64,000 nucleotides of DNA from Bifidobacterium crudilactis (GCF_000738005.1 NZ_JHAL01000002.1:990634-1054633); one strand, 5' to 3'; positions 53,486 through 62,554 are shown, counted from the first letter of the stretch. Notes: generated from the sequence alone by a model not told the origin. Numbers and translations: made by a program.

Positions 53486-54667
53486 TCAGCCCAGGTGCTG
53501 CAGCAGCAGCTTCGCCGTGGAGACGTAGAAACGCACTGCGGTCGGCAGACATTCATCCAGGCCAAGGAATTTGGGGCTGTGCAGGTTATGGTGCCCGGGC
53601 CTCCCGTTGGAGCCTATGAATGCGAATACCGCGGGAATCGCATGGGCGTAATCGGAGAAATCCTCGCCTGCCATACTCGGCTGAATCCTCTGCAGCGAGG
53701 CATACTCTCCGACATGATCGGCGACCAGAGCGCTCAGATGCTGGTCACCGATAAGAGGATTGCTGACATCCTCCCATTCGACATCCGCCTCGATGCCATA
53801 TCCCGCGCCGATGCCGGCAATCTGCGCACGCAGACGGTCGCGCAGCAGCACCCGGTCCTCCTCACTGAAGAATCTGGCGGTGCCCATGAATCCCGCTTCA
53901 GCGGGAACAACATTCCACACGCTCCCCCCGTGAACCTCCGTGATGGACAGCACAGCGGAGTGGAAGGGCGAGGCATTCCTGCTCACGATGGTCTGCGTGG
54001 AGAGCATCATCGTCGCCATCGCCTCCATAGGACCTGTTCCCTTGTGCGGATAACCGGCATGGGTGCCTTCGGCGTGGAGTCTGACCGCAAAGCGGGCGCA
54101 ACCGGCCATCATGGCTTCGGTGCCTATGGCAATCTGACCCGGAAGGTAATCGGGATTGTTGTGGATTCCGGCAATGGCCTGCACGCCTTCGATCGCACCC
54201 GCCTTCATCACCGCCTGCGCTCCTTTCCCCACCTCCTCGGCAGGTTGGAAGATCAGGTCTATGGTTCCGTGCAGGGATTCCCTCATCTTCTGGAGTTCAA
54301 AGGCGGCACCCAGCAGTGCGGCCATATGAATGTCGTGTCCGCAGGCATGCATATAGCCCCTGTTCAGGGAATGGCAGGAGTATTCCGACTCCTCGAACAC
54401 CGGCAAACCGTCGATGTCGGCGCGCAAAGCGATGTGAGGCCCCTGCCGATCACCGGTGATGCGGGCGAACACACCGCTGTCAAGGTTGATATCACGCACC
54501 GCAATACCGTGGTCCATCAACTCCTGTCTCAGGAATGCGCTGGTTTCATACTCCTTGAACGCCAACTCGGGATGCTGGTGCAGATACCTGCGGATTGTCA
54601 GCAACTCACTGGCATCACCCGTGGAATCGGCGTTCACACCGGAATGCTCGCTCTCTTGACCACTCAT
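53486..54667 (-). CDS. M20-family amidohydrolase (hippurate/N-acyl amino acid hydrolase type)
   Basis: 393 residues. Zinc-dependent amidohydrolase: RADIDGLPVFEESEYSC, the MHACGHDIHMAALLG motif with metal-binding residues, FQPAEEVGKGAQ carrying the catalytic Glu pair, and the C-terminal MAGEDFSDYA. This family removes acyl groups from amino acids (aminoacylase, hippurate hydrolase or N-acetyl-diaminopimelate deacetylase). Start ATG with GGGGAGAGATGT upstream. It is 69 bp downstream of the nadE start on the same strand order, with no shared operon certain. Substrate cannot be named from sequence. Confidence 0.9.
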   Translation of the reverse strand: MSGQESEHSGVNADSTGDASELLTIRRYLHQHPELAFKEYETSAFLRQELMDHGIAVRDINLDSGVFARITGDRQGPHIALRADIDGLPVFEESEYSCHSLNRGYMHACGHDIHMAALLGAAFELQKMRESLHGTIDLIFQPAEEVGKGAQAVMKAGAIEGVQAIAGIHNNPDYLPGQIAIGTEAMMAGCARFAVRLHAEGTHAGYPHKGTGPMEAMATMMLSTQTIVSRNASPFHSAVLSITEVHGGSVWNVVPAEAGFMGTARFFSEEDRVLLRDRLRAQIAGIGAGYGIEADVEWEDVSNPLIGDQHLSALVADHVGEYASLQRIQPSMAGEDFSDYAHAIPAVFAFIGSNGRPGHHNLHSPKFLGLDECLPTAVRFYVSTAKLLLQHLG

Positions 54668-54993
54668 ACATCTCTCCCCTGCTCACAGGATTCACTTGTC
54701 TATGGAACATCTGCATGAACCATCACCGCAAAGCAGACGGACTCGTCTGCACGTTACCTAGACTCTACCCGCCGGAAATATCCCGTGGCAGCGCGACCAC
54801 GCAGCCGAGCGGTGGAACATGGAGCGCAATGCGCTTCACACAGGCGAGGCGAGTAACCGCCAAGAACGCGAAGACGCACCTAGCGCATGGCGCGCCCAGT
54901 TAGCTGGGCTGCGCGCATCCACGGACCTTCCGTAGGCGTCAGCTGATAGTCTCGGAAGGCGAAGGGACAACGTCGATCCAAGGAGCATGAGAC
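54668..54993. promoter_or_regulatory. divergent region between the amidohydrolase and HAD phosphatase genes
   Basis: About 325 bp. The clearest structure is a hairpin at 54891-54916, CCCAG-TTAG-CTGGG with CGCG extensions, about 80 bp upstream of the HAD gene start. The HAD ribosome site is near 54980. I cannot identify promoters. No other feature is visible. Confidence 0.35.
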
Positions 54994-55809
54994 ATGTGCG
55001 CTCAATCCAACACCACAGCACCAGTCAAGGCGGCATTCTTCGATATTGACGGTACGCTCACCAGTTTCAATACTCATTCGGTGCCGGATTCGACAGTAAC
55101 CGCGCTTGGTGATCTCAAGGCCAAAGGCGTGAAGATTTTCATATGCACCGGCAGAGCACCTTCGCAACTTCATGCCGCACAGCGGATGATTCCAGTGGAT
55201 TTCGATGGCTACATCACTTTGAATGGCCAATATTGCTATGACGCCAGCGGGTTCAAAGACGAACTCACCCTGGACAAGGAAGACATCGGCCTTTTCATCG
55301 ACTATCTCAAGAACCATCCCACGCTGGTAAGCAGTTTCGCGGAAGTGGATTACACCTATTTCAATCAGGACAACAAAACACTGCGTGACGCATGGTCCGT
55401 GCTCGGCAAAAGCGCGCCCGACGTTCAGGTGGACACGGTGCAACGAGCATTGGAACACCCCACCTACCAGATGAGTCCCTTCATCCATATCGAGCAGGAG
55501 CAGGAGATAGTCAGCAAGCTGCCGCATACCAAAGGGGTGCGCTGGCATCGGGCCTTCACCGATCTGATTCCCGCAGAAGGTGGGAAATCGCGGGGCATCC
55601 GGTGTTTCATTGACCATCTTGGGCTCGAAGCGAAAGAAACCATCGCTTTTGGAGATGGCGGCAACGATGCCGATATGCTGGCCTTCGCCGGTATCGGTGT
55701 GGCCATGGGCGGTGCCACCCCCAACGCCAAAGCGTCAGCTGACTACATCACCACGGAAGTCGATGATGACGGCATCCTCAACGCGCTGCGGCATTTTCAC
55801 GTTCTATAG
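54994..55809 (+). CDS. HAD-superfamily Cof-type phosphatase
   Basis: 271 residues, cytoplasmic. Motif I FFDIDGT with the nucleophile Asp17 and Asp19, motif II ICTGRAPS, the C2B cap insert and motif IV GDGGNDADML. Cof-type phosphatases act on sugar phosphates, pyridoxal phosphate or nucleotides. The start ATG has AAGGAGCATGAGAC upstream. It ends at repeat family 2, copy B, on the convergent side of the oleate hydratase gene. Substrate is unknown. Apparently a stand-alone gene. Confidence 0.92.
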   Translation: MCAQSNTTAPVKAAFFDIDGTLTSFNTHSVPDSTVTALGDLKAKGVKIFICTGRAPSQLHAAQRMIPVDFDGYITLNGQYCYDASGFKDELTLDKEDIGLFIDYLKNHPTLVSSFAEVDYTYFNQDNKTLRDAWSVLGKSAPDVQVDTVQRALEHPTYQMSPFIHIEQEQEIVSKLPHTKGVRWHRAFTDLIPAEGGKSRGIRCFIDHLGLEAKETIAFGDGGNDADMLAFAGIGVAMGGATPNAKASADYITTEVDDDGILNALRHFHVL

Positions 55810-55824
55810 CCGCCACACCTGCGG

Positions 55825-55933
55825 TTGTGTAGGGATTTGCCTGCATCCTCCTCGAATGAGTTTCCTTGAACATTGAAAGTTCAACGTTCAAGGAAAGCGG
55901 ATAGATGGATTCTTCGAGAAAATCCCTACACAA
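55825..55933. repeat. family 2 terminal-inverted repeat element, copy B
   Basis: 109 bp with ends TTGTGTAGGGATTT (55825-55838) and AAATCCCTACACAA (55920-55933). The interior is itself palindromic: CTCGAA/TTCGAG at 55851-55856 and 55913-55918, and TTTCCTTGAAC/GTTCAAGGAAA at 55861-55871 and 55886-55896. It lies between the convergent HAD phosphatase and oleate hydratase genes. Confidence 0.88.
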
Positions 55934-56006
55934 ACGTCATCGCATGAGGATTCGTGCCCTTGGCGAGCACGAATCGAACCATTCAGCGCTTGCCTGCGCG
56001 CGAATC

Positions 56007-57689
56007 CTATCTGAACATCGTTTTCGTGGCTGACAGCAACACCTTCGGATTCTTCTCATAATGATGCAGAGGAGTCAATCTGTCGCTGGGAATCCCCAGG
56101 AAGCGATACACCGCCACCTGAGCACAACGAATCGAGTACTGCTCGGTAAACACCATATCGAAAGGCAGATGCGCGAATTGGCTGATGAAGGCGAGGTTCC
56201 TGGAATGACGAGGAACGACCAGAGGCCTATCGACCACGGAACGCTGATTGAACAGTGCGCTGGCATATGGCATATGCGCGGGAACGACATTGACGATGGA
56301 TTGCATAATCTCATCGTGTCTTTGAGCGATTCCCGAAGCCCGGGTATCCGCCTGAGCCAGCAATGACAGCGTTTCTTCCAGCATTTCCCTGCCGGTCATT
56401 TCGATGAAGGGCTTCTTGACGAACACTCCGCTTTCACGAGGATTCAATGCATATCCCCAGAAAACGCCTTCATTCTCTTTCTGTGCCTTATAGTGCGGCT
56501 GGTGGTGCACCACCAATGAGAGCAGTTCAGGACTGTCGATGAAGGTGTTCAGAGCATTGCCCGGCCGCTGCTGGGTGATGGCGGCAATCTCGTTAATCAG
56601 CAGATGCGAATTCGTGGTGACCGTGAAACTGGTCCATTCGCTCTGGGAACGGTCGCCGAAGAACTTATCTGGGTGCCCGAGATCATAGAAATGCTCGGCT
56701 GCCTGCTTCCACAAGGCCGCACTGGGCGCATAGCGCATATCCTCCTTGATTGGCGTGTCCAGATCGCCCAGGGATGCGCTGTCGGTGATGGAACCATTCG
56801 TGTCGAATACCAAGTCCTCTGGCGCGACGTCAATCACGCCCTCCTCACCCTGCCGTTCTCCGGCCACGATGCGGTATTTCAGCCCCGTCACCTGAATCTC
56901 ATCGCGCAACGCAGAGTCCTTGAACACGAACTCCGTCACCATCGTGTTGTTGATGAAGTGCACGCCTTTGTCTTCGAGCCATGCCCGCAGAGGCAGAATC
57001 AGACTCTCGTACTGGTTGTAGGGGGTGCGTGTCACTCCTTCGAGCGTGTTGATTCGGCTGAATTCCAGAATCATACGGTTCATGTAGCGGCGCAGTTCCA
57101 TGGCCGAACTGCTCTTCTTGAAGGCGAAGGTGGTCTCCCACATGTACCAGAAGTTGGTACGGAAGATGTGCGGACTGGTGGCGAACCATTGCTCGATGCT
57201 GACATCGTTCAGCTGTCGCTCGTCGGATTCGGGCATCAGCATCAGCTTGCTCAGCAGCATGCGGTCACGGTTGTTGAATTGCATATGGCTGTAATCATTC
57301 GCATCGCCCTTGTTGCGGATGCCTTGGAAGGAGTCGATGAGTCTGCCGACATCATGGGTCGGGTGCGCATGGTCGAAACGGAGAATCTCCTCGGTGACGC
57401 TCAGCCCCGGCGTATCCAGGGATGGAATGGATGAGAACAGGTCCCAGAGATTCTCATAGGTCTCCTCGTTGAGCATGCGTCCGCCACGATTGACGAAGCC
57501 CTGTCTGCGATGAACTTCGGAAAGGCCGTATTCACGGGTGAATTCCTCTACGTCGTTCCCATCGTTGGCACCGTGGTCGTCAAGCCCCAGAATGGTGACC
57601 TGGCTGCCTCTCCAATACCCGTCACGAATAAGATATGCCGCCGCCGCCAGATTGCCGATTCCTGCGCCGATCATGTACGCCTTAGCCAT
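56007..57689 (-). CDS. ohyA: oleate hydratase (myosin-cross-reactive antigen family)
   Basis: 560 residues. FAD enzyme adding water to the cis-9 double bond of fatty acids such as oleate, giving 10-hydroxy fatty acids; thought to help detoxify unsaturated fatty acids and described in bifidobacteria. The FAD-binding GAGIGNLA is at 8-15. The family-wide stretches DFRFDHAHPTHDVGRLI-like (LRFDHAHPTHDVGRLI), NDYSHMQFNNRDR, TSPHIFRTNFWYMWETTFAF and QYESLILPLRAWLE are present. The start ATG 57689 has GAAGAGGGCAGC upstream; a long in-frame extension to 57923 has no family similarity. Membrane-associated in related species. Confidence 0.95.
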   Translation of the reverse strand: MAKAYMIGAGIGNLAAAAYLIRDGYWRGSQVTILGLDDHGANDGNDVEEFTREYGLSEVHRRQGFVNRGGRMLNEETYENLWDLFSSIPSLDTPGLSVTEEILRFDHAHPTHDVGRLIDSFQGIRNKGDANDYSHMQFNNRDRMLLSKLMLMPESDERQLNDVSIEQWFATSPHIFRTNFWYMWETTFAFKKSSSAMELRRYMNRMILEFSRINTLEGVTRTPYNQYESLILPLRAWLEDKGVHFINNTMVTEFVFKDSALRDEIQVTGLKYRIVAGERQGEEGVIDVAPEDLVFDTNGSITDSASLGDLDTPIKEDMRYAPSAALWKQAAEHFYDLGHPDKFFGDRSQSEWTSFTVTTNSHLLINEIAAITQQRPGNALNTFIDSPELLSLVVHHQPHYKAQKENEGVFWGYALNPRESGVFVKKPFIEMTGREMLEETLSLLAQADTRASGIAQRHDEIMQSIVNVVPAHMPYASALFNQRSVVDRPLVVPRHSRNLAFISQFAHLPFDMVFTEQYSIRCAQVAVYRFLGIPSDRLTPLHHYEKNPKVLLSATKTMFR

Positions 57690-58100
57690 TGCGCTGCCCT
57701 CTTCCGGTAATTCCTCGATGAATTCCCTGCAGTCGACTCCGTCAGTCGCTGAATCCCAAATCCGTCGAATCGCCCGGCATTGGTTTCGACAACTCCCTGC
57801 ATGAACTGCATCCACTGTAGACCTCGAATCCTGAGCTTCGCCGCAAAGCGCAAAGTTTCGGCAGTGGAAGCAATACATCTCAGATGAGGACGGTGGTGGC
57901 GGCAGACTTTCACAGAGCGGCATAGAAGGCGAATCGGATGTATGCGGACTTGCGCAAAACGAATCCCAATGCCATCGGCAATCCCGGGAACCGGGACTTC
58001 ACATGAAGGAAGACGGCTCTCTGCATCCACCTGCGCCACTACGAAGCGGGGGCCTGGGCAAATGCCCGGACCCCGCTTATTGGTGGTATTAACGCAGTGT
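57690..58100. promoter_or_regulatory. intergenic region between oleate hydratase and PAP2 phosphatase genes
   Basis: About 410 bp that must hold the oleate hydratase promoter at its low-coordinate side and the PAP2 terminator at its high-coordinate side. A long minus-strand frame covers part of it but has no ribosome site or family similarity. Apart from the hairpin at 58044-58078, I see nothing to call. Confidence 0.35.
58044..58078 (-). terminator. hairpin after the PAP2 phosphatase gene
   Basis: AAGCGGGG at 58044-58051 pairs with CCCCGCTT at 58071-58078, and the inner GGGCAAATGCCC forms a further 4-bp stem. It lies 23 bp past the phosphatase stop on the minus strand. No T-run. Confidence 0.55.
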
Positions 58101-60905
58101 TCAGCGCACGCGCTTACGAAGCACCAAGGTGAGCACGGCTCCAGAGAGAAGCACCACGAAGGCGACGATGATGACGGAGCCTTGTGCACCGGTGGTCGCC
58201 AGGGCGCCGTTCTTCTTAGCGGCGGTGGTATCGGCGGCAGCCTTGTCCTTCGTTGTGGGGGAAGGAGCGGGTGTGTCCGACTTGCCGTTGTTCATGTCGG
58301 GCTTGGTCGGAGCGTCGCTTTGCGTCTCCACCGAGGCGACATTCTGACCGGTGGTCACGGCGATGACGTCACCCTTGGTATTCAAGGTGACTTTCGAGCT
58401 GTACGCGGCGGCAAGGTTGATTCGTCCCCAGCCTTCGCTTGACGCATCGAGGGGGTATCCCGAATCGATTTCCGTCATTGCCAGCACCTCTTTGAGTTGC
58501 GCATCCGTAAGTGTGCTGTACCCGGGAACATCCCGAAGCAGGTTGACCGCGGCATCGGGCACGACCGCCGCCTGTCCCGCTTTGCCGGTCTGGGCGAAGC
58601 CATAGGTCATACGCGATGTGTAGGCGGCAATCTCGGATGTCGTACCAGAGACCGCCTTCGTCGAGACGCTGTCGGTGAAGGCGTTCTGATACCCCTTGGA
58701 ACCCTTGGCATCCGTTGCCGTGATGCAGGCTTCCAAAGTGTCGCCGTAGCCATCGGCCTTGCAACGGGAAGTCAGGTAGTTGACCAGTTCCTCACGCGCC
58801 GAGTTAGCCTCGGAGCGGGTGTCCTCGTCTCCCAACGCGGTGGCGACACCATACTGACCTGCAATATGACCGCCCATGATGTCGAGCGGGTAATGCACGC
58901 CGAGCACGATGCGGTTGTTGCCCGCCTCCGAGACCCTGGTCATGATTTGCGTACCGAATTCCGGCAGTATGCTGGCCAGACCTGCACCCTGCGTGAACGC
59001 GAAGGTGGTGTGGCCTGATGGGAACGAACCTGACGCTGCTAGACCGTTGTACTGCCCCTGCTCTTCATACGCCGCCACCTTCTTGATGCCCAAGGTCTGC
59101 TGCAGTCCGTTGAGATTGAGCGTGGTGCCGTTGTAGTTCACGCGGTCCACATAGGGACGAGGATGCGAGAAGGCGGTCTTGGCCTTGCCCGTGCTGGCCG
59201 AAGCGCTCATATCGTCGAGATAATCCGAGGTCTTCTCCAACGAGCCGTTATTGACGCCATCCTCGTAATATCCTCCTATGACGGTTCCCAGAGCATCATG
59301 CAGGGTCTTCTCCGAGTTCATCTCGGCGTCGACGACCGCTCTTGCCTGCTGGTCGTTGGTACCGGAGGCGGTTTCCGTGGCGGCCTTGTTGTTGATGGAG
59401 ACGGTCAGATCGTCATCATGCTTCAGCACGCTCTTGCCTTCATCGGTAACGCCTACTCCGGCCTTCCAATAGGTGCCGAAATCGGCGAGAAGACCGGTTA
59501 TCGCATCAGTGCTTGACACACTGACCGAAGGTTTGCTGTTGCCGAAGGTGATGGAGAGAATGTTCTGCTTGTCCGCGCTCAACGTGACCTTGGCGCTGTA
59601 CGCCTTGGCGAGATTGAGCCGCTCATAACCATTCGATGACGAGTCGAAGGGGTAACCGGAATCAATTTCACTTGCGGCGAGGATGGCTTTGCGCTGGGCA
59701 TCGGTGAGTGTCGGGAACGCCGTCAGGAGGAGGTTCTCTGAACCTTCGGGCACAACCGCGGCCTTACCGGAGGCACTGGTCTGCGTGAATCCGTAGGTCA
59801 TGCGCGACGTGTAGGCGGTGATTGCCGAGGCCCGGTCCGTGACCGGCTTGGTTGAAACGGCATCCGTGAAGGTATTGGTGTAGCCGGCCTTCGCATTCGC
59901 CCCGGTCTTGTCGATGCAGGCTTGGAGGGTATCGCCATACCCTGCGGCCTTGCACTGGGCGGTCATGTAGTTGACCAGCTCGTCGCGGGCGGGCAGCAGT
60001 TGGTCGTTGCGGAAGCTTTCATCCGACCAGCGTGCCGTATTGGCCGCCTCGCCGTTGATGCGTCCACCCATCACATCGAGCGGATAATGCACTCCCAGGG
60101 CAATGCGGTTGTTGCCGGCTTCGGAAGCCCTGGTAACGATTTCCGTGCCCAATTCAGGCAGCAGCGTCGCCAGACCTATGCCTGAAGAATAGGCATAGGT
60201 GGTGTGGCCCGAGGGGAAGGCCTGTGATGGTGCACCGAACATGCTGGCATAGTTGGCGCCATGCGTCGTACCGGTGCTGCTGTCGGTCCAGTCAGGAATG
60301 CGGCTGATGTTGAGTTCGGCCTTGAGCCCATTGAGGTTGTTGTCGCCGTTCATGGAACGGTTCTGTGTATCGGAGGCGACGGTGAAGAACGGGCGTGGGT
60401 AATTGAAATACTGTTTTGCAGCCCCCGTGCCGAGATACGTGGTCACCGTAGCGTTGTTGGCGAACAATAGGTTGTTCGTTTTGGGCAATGAGCCGTCGCT
60501 CAGACCGGTGGTGAGGAATTTGCTCAGAATCGGGCCAAGGGCATCCGCATAGGTTTCCTTGGCATTCTGGTCGGCGTCAATCAGGGCACGTTGTGCCTGG
60601 GTGTGCGTGCCATCCACGGTCGCCTTGTCGCTCGCCGTGGCGTTGTTGATGCTTTCCGTGAGTTCATCGTTCTTTGACAGCACGCTCTTCCCTGCGTCGC
60701 TGACAGTTCCGCGGTATACGTCACCGCTCGCATTGTTGGCGTTCGCCTTTGGCGTCCACCAATTGTTGTATTCCCCTAGCAGTGTGACGACATTCGGTTT
60801 ATTGCTGTCTGACGTGTAGCTTGTCGCAGCCTGTGCAGCCGTTGCTGGCACCAGGGTAGCCAAGGCCAGCGCGGACGCTGAAACAAGTTTCAAAGCTCTC
60901 TTCAT
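58101..60905 (-). CDS. secreted, wall-anchored acid phosphatase with two PAP2 domains
   Basis: 934 residues. Signal peptide with KRALKLVSASALALATLVPATAAQA. Two complete PAP2-type phosphatase modules: the first has K-x6-RP at about 164-172, SGH at 232-234 and R267-x5-H273 (NNRIALGVHYPLDV); the second has RP at 583-584, SGH at 630-632 and R665-x5-H671. Both keep the acid-phosphatase signature, so both may be active. Each ends with an EIDSGYPxDxSSxGxxRxNLxxAY-type repeat. The C-terminus has LATTG at about 902, a hydrophobic helix and a basic tail, a variant sortase signal. Start ATG 60905 has GGAG upstream. Likely releases phosphate outside the cell. Confidence 0.9.
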   Translation of the reverse strand: MKRALKLVSASALALATLVPATAAQAATSYTSDSNKPNVVTLLGEYNNWWTPKANANNASGDVYRGTVSDAGKSVLSKNDELTESINNATASDKATVDGTHTQAQRALIDADQNAKETYADALGPILSKFLTTGLSDGSLPKTNNLLFANNATVTTYLGTGAAKQYFNYPRPFFTVASDTQNRSMNGDNNLNGLKAELNISRIPDWTDSSTGTTHGANYASMFGAPSQAFPSGHTTYAYSSGIGLATLLPELGTEIVTRASEAGNNRIALGVHYPLDVMGGRINGEAANTARWSDESFRNDQLLPARDELVNYMTAQCKAAGYGDTLQACIDKTGANAKAGYTNTFTDAVSTKPVTDRASAITAYTSRMTYGFTQTSASGKAAVVPEGSENLLLTAFPTLTDAQRKAILAASEIDSGYPFDSSSNGYERLNLAKAYSAKVTLSADKQNILSITFGNSKPSVSVSSTDAITGLLADFGTYWKAGVGVTDEGKSVLKHDDDLTVSINNKAATETASGTNDQQARAVVDAEMNSEKTLHDALGTVIGGYYEDGVNNGSLEKTSDYLDDMSASASTGKAKTAFSHPRPYVDRVNYNGTTLNLNGLQQTLGIKKVAAYEEQGQYNGLAASGSFPSGHTTFAFTQGAGLASILPEFGTQIMTRVSEAGNNRIVLGVHYPLDIMGGHIAGQYGVATALGDEDTRSEANSAREELVNYLTSRCKADGYGDTLEACITATDAKGSKGYQNAFTDSVSTKAVSGTTSEIAAYTSRMTYGFAQTGKAGQAAVVPDAAVNLLRDVPGYSTLTDAQLKEVLAMTEIDSGYPLDASSEGWGRINLAAAYSSKVTLNTKGDVIAVTTGQNVASVETQSDAPTKPDMNNGKSDTPAPSPTTKDKAAADTTAAKKNGALATTGAQGSVIIVAFVVLLSGAVLTLVLRKRVR

Positions 60906-61228
60906 GTGTTCTCCAACTGTGTTCATGATTCATCAAACCCTCGAGAACGTGTGCCGTATCCCCATGCGCAGACGCAGCGGTGAAATTCGGGGGCACTTCC
61001 GTTCTAAACCTTGAACTCCTCAGGCACGCCCCGGTACATTGGGCTTCATGAAATGTTCATCCCGACTTCACCCAGCAACGCCTTCAGCGAAGATAACTGC
61101 ACTAAAAGGACAGCTTTTTTGAACGAAATAACGAAAATTGCTGTCCATTTAGTGCAGTTATCTCTGATATTGCAGTTATCACCGCCCCGGCCACACAGTG
61201 GTCTGCCAAGCGTGACAGACTGAGTGGT
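60906..61228. promoter_or_regulatory. divergent region between the PAP2 phosphatase and cyclophilin genes
   Basis: About 320 bp with repeat copy 6 at 61092-61162. It should contain the promoters of both genes, so the palindrome may lie within or near one of them. I cannot assign -10 or -35 boxes. No protein-like frame. Confidence 0.35.
61092..61162. repeat. family 1 palindromic repeat, copy 6
   Basis: Left arm GATAACTGCACTAAAAGGAC, right arm ending CATTTAGTGCAGTTATC, with a single mismatch pair in the stem and a different loop. A third, lone GCAGTTATC end follows at 61171-61180. It lies in the divergent gap between the PAP2 phosphatase and the cyclophilin gene, so this copy is not at the end of either gene. 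Confidence 0.92.
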
Positions 61229-61768
61229 ATGACAACAGCTATCATGCACACCTCAGCAGGTGATATCCGTATCAATCTCTTCGACGACAAGGCTCCTGAG
61301 ACCGTGGCCAACTTCATCGGCCTGGCCAACGGCAGCAAAGCATGGACCGACCCCTTCACCGGCGAGGAAAGCAACGAGCCCTTCTATAACGGGCTGACCT
61401 TCCACCGCATCATCAAAGACTTCATGATTCAAGGCGGTTGCCCTCTAGGCACGGGAACCGGCGGCCCGGGCTACAACTTCGACGATGAAATCGACCCCTC
61501 ACTGAAATTCGACAAGCCATATCTCTTCGCGATGGCCAACGCCGGTCTGCGTCGCGACCCACGCACAGGTGCGGTTCACGGCACGAACGGCTCACAGTTC
61601 TTCATCACCTCCGTGCCCACGCCCTGGCTCAATGGCCACCACACCATTTTCGGCGAAGTCGCCGATGCCGACTCACGCAAGGTCGTCGATGCTCTGGACG
61701 CGGTGGCCACGGATTCCTCGGACGTCCCGCTTGAACCCGTGATGATAGAAACCATCGACATCGCCTGA
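61229..61768 (+). CDS. cyclophilin-type peptidyl-prolyl isomerase
   Basis: 179 residues, cytoplasmic. Cyclophilin core: DIRINLFDDKAPETVANFIGLANG, the catalytic FHRIIKDFMIQGG with the conserved Arg, GTGTGGPGYNFDDE, FAMANAG and the NGSQFFITSVPTPWLNGHHTIFGEV block. It speeds cis-trans isomerisation of proline bonds. Start ATG 61229; a GAG run lies upstream but the ribosome site is weak. A hairpin follows the stop. Typical length for the family. Confidence 0.95.
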   Translation: MTTAIMHTSAGDIRINLFDDKAPETVANFIGLANGSKAWTDPFTGEESNEPFYNGLTFHRIIKDFMIQGGCPLGTGTGGPGYNFDDEIDPSLKFDKPYLFAMANAGLRRDPRTGAVHGTNGSQFFITSVPTPWLNGHHTIFGEVADADSRKVVDALDAVATDSSDVPLEPVMIETIDIA

Positions 61769-61786
61769 ACAAACCCTACTGAGAAC

Positions 61787-61852
61787 AACGCCCCCGATGA
61801 CGACTGGCTGTAAGTGCTATGCCGCGCTCCTGACCGTCGATTCGGGGGTGTT
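61787..61852 (+). terminator. hairpin after the cyclophilin gene
   Basis: AACGCCCCCGA at 61787-61797 pairs with TCGGGGGTGTT at 61842-61852, one G-U pair, with a 44-base loop that may fold itself. A T-rich TTCTGTTTG follows. It ends the cyclophilin unit about 19 bp after its stop. Confidence 0.55.
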
Positions 61853-61896
61853 CTGTTTGCATCGTCAATAAGAGAGCGGGAGTATCCTAAGGCACG

Positions 61897-62388
61897 ATGA
61901 ACACCACCATCAAGGCCCGCAACAGCTATGCAAAAGGCACCAGAAGCTATACCATGTCACGCATCCGTGGGAAGGATACCGGAATTGAGCGTCTTGTACG
62001 GAGCTTTCTCTTCTCCAAAGGCCTGAGATTCCGTAAAAACGACAAACGGTATCCCGGGCATCCGGATGTGGTGCTGCCGCGTTGGCATACCATCATCTTC
62101 GTCAATGGCTGCTTCTGGCATGCGCATGACCAATGCGCGAAGTCGTCCACGCCAAAATCCAATGTCGAATTCTGGACGAAGAAACTCATGCGCAACAAGG
62201 AACGAGATGCGCAGCAACAACGTGAGCTCCAGGAAGCCGGGTGGAATGTGCTCGTGGTCTGGGAATGCGAATTGGACCGAAAGCACCGGCAGGAACGTCT
62301 GAACAGCCTCTACCGACAGATAGTCACTCCTCCTGAGGCGGAAGAGCATATTCAGACCTCCGATGTCACTCGTCGGACGCTAAGCTGA
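61897..62388 (+). CDS. vsr: Vsr-type very short patch repair endonuclease
   Basis: 163 residues. Nicks next to T:G mismatches that arise from deamination of 5-methylcytosine. Family motifs: MSRIRGKDTGIERLVR, RKNDKRYPGHPDVVLPRWHTIIFVNGCFWHAHDQC with the metal-binding Asp57 and histidines, and later FWTKKLMRNKERD and VLVVWECEL. Usually Vsr genes sit beside a cytosine-5 methylase, but none is seen in this window. It is 128 bp downstream of the cyclophilin gene and followed by the oxidoreductase gene. The start ATG 61897 has a weak upstream GGCACG. Confidence 0.92.
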   Translation: MNTTIKARNSYAKGTRSYTMSRIRGKDTGIERLVRSFLFSKGLRFRKNDKRYPGHPDVVLPRWHTIIFVNGCFWHAHDQCAKSSTPKSNVEFWTKKLMRNKERDAQQQRELQEAGWNVLVVWECELDRKHRQERLNSLYRQIVTPPEAEEHIQTSDVTRRTLS

Positions 62389-62554
62389 GAACAAGACTAA
62401 CTGAGGTGTCACCTGCTCAACGACGAATACGGAGTGCGGACCTCTCAGACCGACTGGCACGCGAATACCGTCATACACCAAGCATTCGAACACAGCGAAG
62501 GGCGTCAAGACGGTGCATACGCAACGGCCGATGATGCCCATAGGGGGAACAGCA

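Noticed and set aside
7834-61162. CRISPR array made of the GATAAC repeats
   Set aside because: The copies are kilobases apart, with no regular short spacers and no cas genes in the window.
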